Below the pieces are notes generated by a model. It saw nothing but the letters and a program-made list of their open reading frames with translations. It was not told the DNA's origin and searched no databases. 40,528 nucleotides of DNA from Candidatus Minthosoma equi (lineage in GTDB: Bacteria; Bacteroidota; Bacteroidia; Bacteroidales; Bacteroidaceae). This document shows, one piece after another, positions 31,167 to 39,365 of the stretch; position 1 is the first letter of the stretch; each line of letters opens with the position of its first letter. Location: assembly GCA_018064885.1 (NCBI GenBank), contig JAGHUI010000063.1, positions 1 through 40,528 on the forward strand, written 5' to 3'. Both the position numbers and the translations under genes were made by a program.

Positions 31167-32921
31167 TTAGATAATCTTTGTGATATCAACCTCGCTATCG
31201 CCAAACACATAAGGCTTCACATTGTCATGAGTGAGAAGTGGATCCTTTGTCTGATCGGTAGCTGGATAAGGAAGAAGGAGGCTGCTTTCTGTAGCTGTTG
31301 ACACACCTGAGCCTGGAGCGACGTATGTTGGGCTGAGCTCGTATGTCTTTGTGCTTGCTGTATAGTAGCTTGCATTACGGTTCTGATTGTTCATGTACTG
31401 AACAACTTCGTTCTGTTGGTAGTAGCCGCGACGAACAAGGTCGTACCAGTACTGACCTTCGAATGCAAACTCTATACGACGCTCATAGCGGAGGTCTTCG
31501 TAAGTGATAGAAGTCTTCTTTGGCATACCTGCACGAGCACGAACAAGATTGTAGTACTTAATTGCATCCGGTGCTTCCGCTTCGTTAATGCTAGCATTGT
31601 TTGCAAGAAGAGCTTCTGCATAATTGAGATACACTTCTGCAAGACGAAGCATGTGAGTGTTGATACCAGAAGATTGCTTGAATGACATGCCGTTGTCGTT
31701 GTTTGTACCAATGACATACTTCTTGATGTTAGCACCCTGAGTACCAGGATTATCATCAACGCCATAAGTATAGCCACCATTCTTTGTGTTCAACTCTGGA
31801 TAGTACTCATCGAGCCATGCGCAAGAGAAGTGCTTGCGGATCTTATCTGCTGGATCGTATTCGTTCCAGAGATCCCATGAGCAGTATGTTGCACCACCCC
31901 AGTTTGTACCGTCGCAAACAGCTGTTGACCAACCGAAGAATGTGGAAATCTGCTGAGTACAGCCCCATCCTACTGCATCTGTAGAACCTGCAATCCACTG
32001 AAGAGCGAAAAGGCTTTCTTTTGTAGTGTTTACAGAGCCTGTGATTGGATAGTAAGGTTTTTCGCCACTAACTGCTACAGGAGAGAAGAGCGAACCATAA
32101 TTAGGCTCAAGCTGAAGATTTTTGTTATCACAAACTACCTTTGCAGCACGCGCAGCAAGGTCGAGATAGTATGTGTTGCGAATGCCACGATTGAAGTTTG
32201 TAACAATCTGATCCTGTTCGCCTGTGTATTTGCCTTCCTTGATGAGACCTGCCATTGAGAGGTACATACGAGAAAGCATACCAAGTGCAGAGTACTTTGT
32301 TACAAAGCCTGTCTGTGATGGTGTTTCACTAAGATTGGCAGCTGCATACTCCATATCGCGAATTGCAAACTCCATGACGTCTGCCTGACGGCATGGTGCT
32401 TCGCTTGCATAAGAGTTCACGAGGTCGCCTGTGTTCTCGTAGATGATAGCATCGCCCCAAAGAGATGCGATGTACCAGTATGCTACACCACGCATGAAGC
32501 GAGCCTGTGCTATGCCCTGAGTCTGTGCATTTTTAGATACTGATGCAGAAGAATAATTCTGGATGTTGTTGACAACATTGTTTGCCTGGGCAACAACGCT
32601 ATAGAATGAGTTCCATGCATCGTTCAAACCATCGGTGAGGGAAGTCTCGTTGAGGTTTGTGTATGGATAGATATAATCAGAGTACTGTGCTGTGATGTTG
32701 TTTGCACGGCCATCACCCATACCATAAGAGAACTTGCTGTTGAAGTCTGACCATACATAGTTGTAGAGAGGATAGATAGCAGCCTCCACAGCTTCGTCAG
32801 AATCGAAATAGGTCTCCTGGTTCAGGCTGGTGGTGTTCTTCTGGTCGAGGAAGTCGTCAGCACAACTGCCGAGCATCATTGTGCCGGCAAGAGCCATTGT
32901 ATATATAATTGCTTTTTTCAT
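31167..32921 (-). CDS. SusD/RagB-family glycan-binding lipoprotein (XusD-like)
   Basis: An outer-membrane SusD homologue of 584 residues with lipobox LGSC (Cys20) followed by ADDFLDQKNTT. Family marks are SDEAVEAAIYPLYNYVW near 46-62, RFMRGVAYWYIASLWGD near 142-158, the LRLAEVYLNYAEALL segment and the C-terminal LRYERRIEFAFEGQYWYDLVR. It is 25 bp after its SusC partner and 52 bp before the IPT protein. In the known system this protein binds xylan or xylo-oligosaccharides and closes over the SusC pore. It is only distantly similar to the other SusD here, so the two pairs are not a recent duplication. Confidence 0.92.
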   Translation of the reverse strand: MKKAIIYTMALAGTMMLGSCADDFLDQKNTTSLNQETYFDSDEAVEAAIYPLYNYVWSDFNSKFSYGMGDGRANNITAQYSDYIYPYTNLNETSLTDGLNDAWNSFYSVVAQANNVVNNIQNYSSASVSKNAQTQGIAQARFMRGVAYWYIASLWGDAIIYENTGDLVNSYASEAPCRQADVMEFAIRDMEYAAANLSETPSQTGFVTKYSALGMLSRMYLSMAGLIKEGKYTGEQDQIVTNFNRGIRNTYYLDLAARAAKVVCDNKNLQLEPNYGSLFSPVAVSGEKPYYPITGSVNTTKESLFALQWIAGSTDAVGWGCTQQISTFFGWSTAVCDGTNWGGATYCSWDLWNEYDPADKIRKHFSCAWLDEYYPELNTKNGGYTYGVDDNPGTQGANIKKYVIGTNNDNGMSFKQSSGINTHMLRLAEVYLNYAEALLANNASINEAEAPDAIKYYNLVRARAGMPKKTSITYEDLRYERRIEFAFEGQYWYDLVRRGYYQQNEVVQYMNNQNRNASYYTASTKTYELSPTYVAPGSGVSTATESSLLLPYPATDQTKDPLLTHDNVKPYVFGDSEVDITKII

Positions 32922-32946
32922 TTGTTCTTAAGTTTATAAAAACATA

Positions 32947-35900
32947 TTAGAATGCTACATTAAGACCTACTGTATAAACTCGTGGTGATGGATAGCGACC
33001 GAAGTCAACACCATTGAGGAGTGAATTTCCGTAGAGGCTACCAACTTCAGGATCGAAACCATCGTAACCTGTGATGGTGAAGAGATTCTGGATGTTGCAG
33101 TAAACCTTAAGGTTGTCAAGATAGAGCTTCTGAACAAGTTTCTTAGGGAATGTGTATGAAAGGCTGATGTTCTGGAGACGGAAGTATGAACCATCTTCGA
33201 TGAAACGGTCGCTCATACGGTTGTTCACGTTAGTCTTTGCATTTGAAAGACGTGGAAGCATTGTAGCGTTTGGATTGCTTACAAAATAGTTACGGTAGTC
33301 TTCTGGTCCGTTTGGATCAATCTTCTCAACCTTTGCATAGTTGCGAACAGAAGAAAGAAGATTTGAGTTCTCTGATGGATTCTCCAACCAGCGGCGAGCA
33401 TAGTTGCAAACCTTGTTGCCATAGCTGCCTGAGAAGAATACTGTAAGGTCAAAGCCCTTATAAGAGAATGTGTTGCCGAAACCGAATGTGAACTTTGGCT
33501 CTGCATCACCAATGAATGTACAGTCATCATCTGTAATTTTGCCATCATTGTTGAGGTCGGCAAAACGGTAGTCACCAAGCCATACGCCACCTTCTTCAAT
33601 CTTTGCGCCTTCTGGAAGAGCTACCTGCTTAACGCTACCATTAGCGTCCTTGTAGTAGAAGTCCTCTGGCTTGTCGAAGCGCCCAATAACCTTATAGCCC
33701 CAGAACTGACCGATACGGCTGCCAACCATTGTGTTTGTAACAGTTGTTACGTCTGAACCGATCTGAACTGTTGTAGGAAGAGTTGAGCCCTGAGTATCGA
33801 GAGAGATGACGCGGTTGCGGTTGGCAGAGAACACAACATTTGTGCGCCAAGAGAAATCGCCATTGTCAACATTGACTGTGTTCAAAGTCATTTCCACACC
33901 CTTATTGCGGATAGAACCTACGTTTGCCCATGGATTTGCTGCCGCACCTGAACCGCTTGATCCAAGGAATGCTGGAAGTGGAACCTGGAGAAGAAGGTCG
34001 TTTGTCTTCTTGTAGTACCAGTCGAAAATGAACTCGATGCGGTTCTGGAAGAAGTTGAGGTCAAGACCTATATTATAAGATGTAGTAGTCTCCCACTTAA
34101 GGTCAGGATTGGCTGTATTGCCATTGAGCACACCTACACCCCAAGGAGTTGTGCGTGATGACATGAGTGCCATATATGTCCAGTTCTCTACATTCTGGTT
34201 ACCTGTATTACCCCAGCCAAGACGGAGCTTTGCGTTGTTCATAACTGAGCCAAGAGCAGAGTCCTTGATAAAGCTCTCGTTTGAGAGTTTCCAAGCGAGG
34301 GCTGCTGATGGGAACCAACCGTAGCGGTTGCCGTCTGCAAACTTGCTTGAGCCATCACGACGGAGAGTGAATGTTGCGAGGTAACGCTCGTCGTACTGAT
34401 AGAATGCACGGCCGAAGTAAGAGAAGAGTGAACTATTCACCTGTGAACCTGTACCAGTAGATGCCGTAACATCACCTGCGGATGGGTCTGTTGCGGAATT
34501 TGAAAGGAAGCCTGAAGCTGCAGATGTCTGTGCCTCCCAATGACTGTGGCTCATTTCCTGACCAAGCATTACGTTGAGAGCATGCTTTTCTGCAAACACC
34601 TTATCATAAGTAAGGATGTTGCGCCATGACCAGTACTTTGTGTTTGTCTTTGTCCACTTTGATGTACGAGTCTCACTTTCGAGAACACCGAAAGTATAAT
34701 CTGGCTCATAGTAGTAGTAGTTATTAAAGTTGTAGTCTGCAGAAACCTCTGTCTTGAACTTGAGTTCAGGAAGGATTGTTGCCTCGAAGTATCCATTTGC
34801 ACGGAGGTTGTACTTCTTGTAATAGTTATCGTGGATTTCTGCCATTGCCACAGGGTTTGTTGGCATATAGACATCGTCTGGACCGTCATATGAACCTGTA
34901 GCGTTTGTAACGGCTACGCTTGGCTGCTGACGGAGTGCGTTGTAGATTGTATTGTTCTGGTCTGTACCTACGTCCTGACGAACATCTGCAAGAGAGAATG
35001 AGATGCCACCCTTGAGCCACTTCTTAATCTGTGAATCAATGTTTGAGCGGAGAGTCTGACGACGGAATCCTGAACCGAGAGCAATACCGTCCTGATTCAT
35101 ATAACCGTAGTTGATTGCATAGTTCACTTTTTCTGTACCACCACTAACACCAATATTATGGCTTGTCATGAAGGCTGTCTTGAAAAGTTCCTTCTGCCAG
35201 TCTGTACCATCTGCAAGAAGCTCAGGAGAAACAAATGTGCTGCTTGACTGAACAATACCTGCCTCTGAGCGCTCGTTGTGATGAGCTGCATATTCACGAA
35301 GGTTCATCACGTCAAGATGCTTTGGAAGAGACTGCCAGCCTACATAACCATCGTATGTAACCTTTGCGTCGCCACTCTGACCTTTCTTTGTTGTAATCAT
35401 GATGACACCATTAGATGCACGGCTACCGTAGATTGCTGTAGCAGAAGCATCCTTGAGGATATCCATGCTTACGATATCTGATGGGTTGATGCTTGCAAGT
35501 GGGTTGTTAGCCTCTTCGCCTGTGCTGATTTCTGTGTCGATAACAACACCGTCAATAACGAAGATTGGCTGAGAAGTAAGGTTGATGGAATTGGTACCAC
35601 GAATGCGAATGCTTGTGGAACCACCTGGGGTACCAATGTTTGCCTGAATCTGCACACCGGCAGCACGTCCCTGAAGAACCTGGTCAATGCTTGTTGGAAC
35701 TGACTTCTCAATGGCCTTGCTGTCAACTGAAACTACAGCACCCGTGAGGTCGGAACGCTTCATCTGGCCATAACCGACGACAACAACATCGCTAAGAAGT
35801 TTTTCATCACTTGAGAGGACAACGTTGATTGTGCTTTTGGCACCAACCTTTACCTCCTTTGGAACATAACCCATGAAAGAGAATTCGAGGGTCTGCCCCT

Positions 35901-36111
35901 GCTGGACAGTGATGGAATATTTACCATCCATGTCTGTCATTGTTCCCTGAGGTTGTCCCTTCACCTTGACAGCCGCACTCATGAGCGGACCGTCTGTGTC
36001 GCTTACGGTACCTTTAACCGTAATCTTCTGCTGAGCCATTACCATGATTGGCAACATGCACAACAGAAGCGCAAGCCCAATGGCTTGTGAAAGTCTGTTA
36101 GTACAACTCAT
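32947..36111 (-). CDS. SusC/RagA-family TonB-dependent oligosaccharide transporter (XusC-like)
   Basis: An outer-membrane transporter of 1054 residues. The signal peptide ends VMAQ (about residue 27). A carboxypeptidase-regulatory-like domain (about 29-100) is followed by VVVVGYGQMKRSD (109-121), plug (about 125-235, with SQPIFVIDGVVID and ASNGVIMITTKKGQ) and the barrel ending in YTVGLNVAF. It is the first gene of the SusC-SusD-IPT-GH10 operon. The promoter box is about 110 bp upstream, with a 13-bp inverted repeat further up. No hybrid two-component regulator, the usual activator of xylan loci, lies in this window, so control must come from elsewhere. Confidence 0.93.
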   Translation of the reverse strand: MSCTNRLSQAIGLALLLCMLPIMVMAQQKITVKGTVSDTDGPLMSAAVKVKGQPQGTMTDMDGKYSITVQQGQTLEFSFMGYVPKEVKVGAKSTINVVLSSDEKLLSDVVVVGYGQMKRSDLTGAVVSVDSKAIEKSVPTSIDQVLQGRAAGVQIQANIGTPGGSTSIRIRGTNSINLTSQPIFVIDGVVIDTEISTGEEANNPLASINPSDIVSMDILKDASATAIYGSRASNGVIMITTKKGQSGDAKVTYDGYVGWQSLPKHLDVMNLREYAAHHNERSEAGIVQSSSTFVSPELLADGTDWQKELFKTAFMTSHNIGVSGGTEKVNYAINYGYMNQDGIALGSGFRRQTLRSNIDSQIKKWLKGGISFSLADVRQDVGTDQNNTIYNALRQQPSVAVTNATGSYDGPDDVYMPTNPVAMAEIHDNYYKKYNLRANGYFEATILPELKFKTEVSADYNFNNYYYYEPDYTFGVLESETRTSKWTKTNTKYWSWRNILTYDKVFAEKHALNVMLGQEMSHSHWEAQTSAASGFLSNSATDPSAGDVTASTGTGSQVNSSLFSYFGRAFYQYDERYLATFTLRRDGSSKFADGNRYGWFPSAALAWKLSNESFIKDSALGSVMNNAKLRLGWGNTGNQNVENWTYMALMSSRTTPWGVGVLNGNTANPDLKWETTTSYNIGLDLNFFQNRIEFIFDWYYKKTNDLLLQVPLPAFLGSSGSGAAANPWANVGSIRNKGVEMTLNTVNVDNGDFSWRTNVVFSANRNRVISLDTQGSTLPTTVQIGSDVTTVTNTMVGSRIGQFWGYKVIGRFDKPEDFYYKDANGSVKQVALPEGAKIEEGGVWLGDYRFADLNNDGKITDDDCTFIGDAEPKFTFGFGNTFSYKGFDLTVFFSGSYGNKVCNYARRWLENPSENSNLLSSVRNYAKVEKIDPNGPEDYRNYFVSNPNATMLPRLSNAKTNVNNRMSDRFIEDGSYFRLQNISLSYTFPKKLVQKLYLDNLKVYCNIQNLFTITGYDGFDPEVGSLYGNSLLNGVDFGRYPSPRVYTVGLNVAF

Positions 36112-36220
36112 AAATAGATAAATTTGTTAGTAATTATAGATATTGATAATGTTAGTCTTTACGATAGCCACACACATATTTATATTATATATGGCGCAAA
36201 CTGTGTACTCTTACACGTTG

Positions 36221-36228
36221 CAAATTTA
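36221..36228 (-). promoter_or_regulatory. -7 promoter box of the xylanase operon
   Basis: TAAATTTG on the minus strand fits TAnnTTTG and is followed by CAACGTG, as at the other SusC promoter. The best TTTG lies only 12 bp upstream, so a normal -33 element is lacking. The leader to the SusC ATG is about 100 bases. Confidence 0.6.
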
Positions 36229-36268
36229 TTGTATTTTTCGCAAATAACATCACAAATATGTGTCAAAA

Positions 36269-36311
36269 ATGTTGCGAAATGTAACATTTTTCTTTTCACA
36301 TTTCGCAACAT
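36269..36311. promoter_or_regulatory. 13-bp inverted repeat upstream of the SusC promoter (possible operator)
   Basis: ATGTTGCGAAATG (36269-36281) is perfectly repeated in inverse at 36299-36311, spaced 17 bp. It lies about 40-80 bp upstream of the -7 box, where an activator would bind. No long T-run follows on the minus strand, arguing against a simple terminator for the upstream GH67 gene. Confidence 0.5.
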
Positions 36312-36337
36312 GCAGAATATCAACTATTAAAATGCAA

Positions 36338-36369
36338 TGCTCCATGGAACTTTCACGAACCATGGAGCA
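36338..36369 (-). terminator. Hairpin after the GH67 gene
   Basis: A 10-bp stem, TGCTCCATGG (36338-36347) with CCATGGAGCA (36360-36369), begins about 9 bp after the GH67 stop. Only a short TTTT follows after a few bases, so termination may be incomplete and allow some read-through into the SusC operon. Confidence 0.6.
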
Positions 36370-36377
36370 CTATTTTA

Positions 36378-38186
36378 CTAATATGCTGGCAAATCTTTTG
36401 GATCTGGAGCTGTATAATTGTCTATGTCGAGATGATAATTCATGAGGGTTTCAAGGGAATGTTTTGCCTTCGGACTTCCATTTGGCAAAGGCATTTTTGA
36501 GAATTGCTGAAAATACAGGACGCAAGCATCACGCCACCACTGTGCATCTTTTGCCTGTCGCTCGAAGCGCCAGAGCTGCTCTTGATAAATTTTTGGATCA
36601 ACAAATTTCTTCTGCTTCTTCCAAGTTTTGACAAAGGATTGCGCCTCGCGTACTCCTTGATCGTAATTGTTGCAAAGATTTACCCAGAGTGTTTTGCCAT
36701 TCTTCATGTTGTATTGCCAAGGAACATGATGGAACCAAAGCAGGAGTTCTTCGGGACATTTGTCAATGTCATTATACATAGAGCGGTATGGTTCTGGATA
36801 TTGCTGCGTGTTGCCTGACCCTGTTGACTGAGTAGTTGATGCTTCGTAATGGTCTGTACGGTTGAAGCCAAGACCAATGCTATCTGCTTTGTGATAGTAG
36901 CGTGGCAACCAATCCTCACGCCATCCTGCAGGAGCGCACCAAGGTTCTGGACCATAATGATGACCACCTGCAAATATGTGGTGAAGGCCAAGCGGCATCA
37001 TATAACGGACAACAGACTTACGACTTTGCAGAAGAAGTGAGGTCATCGGCTCGACAAAACTCTTGTCATTGTTCCAATATTTAGTCAAGTAATCGCTTGC
37101 AATCTTTGCCGATGATACAGATGTGTCATTTGCAATTCTGCCGAAAGCATACCAGTTGGCCATTGCCAAAGGATTGGCTGTCCAATTGCCGCAATCGCCG
37201 ATATTAGCAACACCTGCTATTCCGACTATATTCTGAGAAGCATTCCCTTTCTGAAGATCGTCAATTGTTTCCTTCCACATCGGTGCAAGATAGCATGTTT
37301 GTATGCTGTTACCTGTATATTCTTGAGTGATTTGAACTTCAAGCATCATCTTTGTTTTCTTTAATGCATAGAAAAGTGGTGATACAGGTTCAAGTGGCTG
37401 GAAATCAATTGGACCATTTTTGATTTGAATAATTACATTGTCACGGAACTGTCCGTCGAATGGTACAAATTCCTCATACGCCTGACTAGCTCTATCTCCT
37501 CCTTTGGCAGAATAGACAAAAGCTCGCCACATAACAATTCCATTATGAGGTGCAAGTGCGTCTGCAAGCATATTAGCTCCATCAACATGAGTGCGATCAT
37601 AATCCATAGGACCTGGCTCACCTTCGCTATTAGCTTTTACGAGAAAACCTCCGAAGTCTGGAATGAGTCGGTAAATCTCATCTGCTTTATTCTTCCACCA
37701 TTTCTGAACATCTGCATTTAACGGATCAGCAGTATCGACGTCACCAAGCGCCTTTGGAGAAGCGAAATTGACAGAAAGATAAACCTTCACTCCGTATGGG
37801 CGAAGAATGTCAGCAATCTTTGCTGTTTTGCCGAGCATTTCCGAAGATAGCATCATTGGTTTTGCATTGACATTGTTAAGAACTGTACCATTGATGCAGT
37901 ACTCCTTATTGAGACGACCATATTCTTCATAAACCATGCGAAGAGAATCAGGCATACTACCCTCCCCTGCTGGTATCAGTTCCCATTTCCAAATGCTTTT
38001 TCCTGCATATCCTCGCTCTACCGTTCCATTGGGATTGTCCCAATGATTTAAAAGTCTTAACTCAAATGCATTATGCAAATTTTGAGCATATACATTTAGG
38101 AAAAATACTAATGTAATTATTGACAAAAATGGTCTTAGCATATCGGTATAATATAAATTTGATTTATTTCGAGAATAAAATTTCAT
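36378..38186 (-). CDS. aguA: GH67 alpha-glucuronidase lacking the N-terminal domain
   Basis: Removes (4-O-methyl-)glucuronic acid from the non-reducing end of xylo-oligosaccharides. The protein has 602 residues (587 if the ATG at 38141 is used); both starts lead into a signal peptide ending VYAQ (residue 35), so it is probably periplasmic. A GAGG lies just before the first ATG. Catalytic residues are E188 (KANSEGEPGP), D261 (NGPIDFQ) and E289 (TQEY). Their spacings, 73 and 101, equal those of the Cellvibrio enzyme (E292, D365, E393). NHWDN occurs at residue 47 instead of about 150, so the usual N-terminal domain is absent; the signal peptide is joined straight to the catalytic barrel. The upstream DNA is noncoding with a promoter, so the domain is not on a split ORF. 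It is a separate unit upstream of the xylanase operon. Confidence 0.9.
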   Translation of the reverse strand: MKFYSRNKSNLYYTDMLRPFLSIITLVFFLNVYAQNLHNAFELRLLNHWDNPNGTVERGYAGKSIWKWELIPAGEGSMPDSLRMVYEEYGRLNKEYCINGTVLNNVNAKPMMLSSEMLGKTAKIADILRPYGVKVYLSVNFASPKALGDVDTADPLNADVQKWWKNKADEIYRLIPDFGGFLVKANSEGEPGPMDYDRTHVDGANMLADALAPHNGIVMWRAFVYSAKGGDRASQAYEEFVPFDGQFRDNVIIQIKNGPIDFQPLEPVSPLFYALKKTKMMLEVQITQEYTGNSIQTCYLAPMWKETIDDLQKGNASQNIVGIAGVANIGDCGNWTANPLAMANWYAFGRIANDTSVSSAKIASDYLTKYWNNDKSFVEPMTSLLLQSRKSVVRYMMPLGLHHIFAGGHHYGPEPWCAPAGWREDWLPRYYHKADSIGLGFNRTDHYEASTTQSTGSGNTQQYPEPYRSMYNDIDKCPEELLLWFHHVPWQYNMKNGKTLWVNLCNNYDQGVREAQSFVKTWKKQKKFVDPKIYQEQLWRFERQAKDAQWWRDACVLYFQQFSKMPLPNGSPKAKHSLETLMNYHLDIDNYTAPDPKDLPAY

Positions 38187-38231
38187 TTACCTCGTAATTG
38201 ATTTATTAAATATATAATAAGTATTTCATTA

Positions 38232-38262
38232 CAAAATTAGACGATATAAATCTCTGAACAAA
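38232..38262 (-). promoter_or_regulatory. Consensus promoter of the GH67 gene
   Basis: TTTG (38259-38262), 19 bp, TAATTTTG (38232-38239) on the minus strand: both elements and the spacing match the Bacteroidetes consensus. Unlike the SusC promoters it has a full -33 box, suggesting basal expression. Confidence 0.7.
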
Positions 38263-38323
38263 GAAATTTGCCTATTTTTTACCAATGTTTACTTATGCTT
38301 AACACTTGTTAACAGTGATTGAC

Positions 38324-38354
38324 TTGAAGAATCGGAATAATTGTCATAAATTTG
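38324..38354 (+). promoter_or_regulatory. Promoter of the GDSL esterase leader
   Basis: TTG (38324-38326), 20 bp, TAAATTTG (38347-38354). Transcription would begin near 38361, about 190 bases before the ATG at 38551. Confidence 0.6.
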
Positions 38355-38360
38355 CAATAC

Positions 38361-38500
38361 GAAAGTATAAGACACTTCTCGAATAAACGTAATTTACCAA
38401 ACCTGATAGTTATTACTTATTTTATACTTATATAATCGTTATTACTTGCATTTAGACATGCGAAAGACCAGAACCGCAGTGATTGCGCTTTTGGTCTTTT
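38361..38500 (+). ncRNA. Possible small RNA or attenuated leader
   Basis: A promoter-to-terminator interval of about 140 bases on the plus strand with no gene. The start is estimated from the -7 box. It ends in a hairpin whose arms AAAGACCA and TGGTCTTT are followed by T5. It is either a free sRNA or the terminated form of the esterase leader; the family is not recognised. Confidence 0.4.
38463..38500 (+). terminator. Intrinsic terminator inside the GDSL esterase leader
   Basis: AAAGACCA (38463-38470) pairs with TGGTCTTT (38492-38499), with extra CGC/GCG pairing inside, and a T-run to 38501. It lies 50 bases before the esterase ATG, with no upstream plus-strand gene to terminate. Confidence 0.75.
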
Positions 38501-38550
38501 TACATAAAATAGCTAACAATAAACAAATAAAACTATAAAACTATCATTAT

Positions 38551-39357
38551 ATGAAAAAATTTCTTGTTACTGTAGCATTTGCTATAACTACCTTATTGCC
38601 TGCATCTGCCCAAATGATGGTTCAACATCCTTGGCAGGGAAAGCGCGTTGCTTATTTTGGCGATTCAATTACAGATCCAAGAAACAATGGTTCAAAACAA
38701 AAATACTGGTCATTTCTGCAAGATTGGCTAAACATCACTCCATACGTTTATGCTGTAAGCGGCCGTCAGTGGAATGACATTCCTCGTCAGACAAATCAGT
38801 TACATACAGAACATGCCGATTCAGTAGATGCAATTCTGATTTTCATGGGTACGAATGATTACAACAACGGAGTGCCAATCGGACAATGGTATAATGAAAA
38901 GGATGAGGAAGTTATGTACGGACATGGAGAGCCAAAGAAATTGACTCCTCGCAAACGTCAGTATCTTTGCATGACAGATAGCACATATTGCGGAAGAATA
39001 AACATTGCAATGGCAAAACTTAAAAGTGAATATTCAGACAAGCAAATTGTTCTTCTTACTCCTATCCATCGAGCTCAATTTCATGCAAACGATAAGAATT
39101 GGCAATGCACAGAAGATTACACAAACCAATGTGGAATTTACCTTAAAGAATACATTGATGCTGTTAAGGAAGCCGGTTATGTATGGAGCGTACCTGTAAT
39201 AGATATGAATGCGTTATGCGGGCTTCACCCGATGACAGACGAACATGGCAAATTCTTTCACAATGCTGATACGGATAGGCTTCATCCAAATGATCTAGGC
39301 CACGAACGAATGGCTAAAGTACTTATGTATCAGCTTCTTGCCTTACCTATATTCTAA
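38551..39357 (+). CDS. Secreted GDSL/SGNH esterase
   Basis: A predicted periplasmic carbohydrate esterase of 268 residues with signal peptide ending ASAQ (residue 21). The four SGNH blocks are present: GDSITD (S39), AVSGRQ (G71), MGTNDY (N102) and DRLHPNDLGH (D242, H245). The likely activity is removal of acetyl groups from xylan or pectic side chains, inferred from the neighbouring alpha-glucuronidase and galactanase genes. It is transcribed away from the GH67 gene and converges on the GH53 gene, whose stop lies only 8 bp away. An intrinsic terminator in its long leader suggests conditional expression. Confidence 0.85.
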   Translation: MKKFLVTVAFAITTLLPASAQMMVQHPWQGKRVAYFGDSITDPRNNGSKQKYWSFLQDWLNITPYVYAVSGRQWNDIPRQTNQLHTEHADSVDAILIFMGTNDYNNGVPIGQWYNEKDEEVMYGHGEPKKLTPRKRQYLCMTDSTYCGRINIAMAKLKSEYSDKQIVLLTPIHRAQFHANDKNWQCTEDYTNQCGIYLKEYIDAVKEAGYVWSVPVIDMNALCGLHPMTDEHGKFFHNADTDRLHPNDLGHERMAKVLMYQLLALPIF

Positions 39358-39365
39358 AATACACC

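Larger units (their letters stand above)
38187..38550. other. Divergent control region between GH67 and the GDSL esterase gene
   Basis: No coding frame is supported. It contains a perfect-consensus minus-strand promoter (38232-38262), a plus-strand promoter (38324-38354) and a 190-base plus-strand leader with an intrinsic terminator (38463-38500). Confidence 0.7.

Noticed and set aside
32947-36111. Possible invertible (phase-variable) SusC arrangement between the two SusC genes
   Set aside because: No long inverted repeats flank the SusC promoters or genes, both genes face the same way, and no recombinase gene is nearby.
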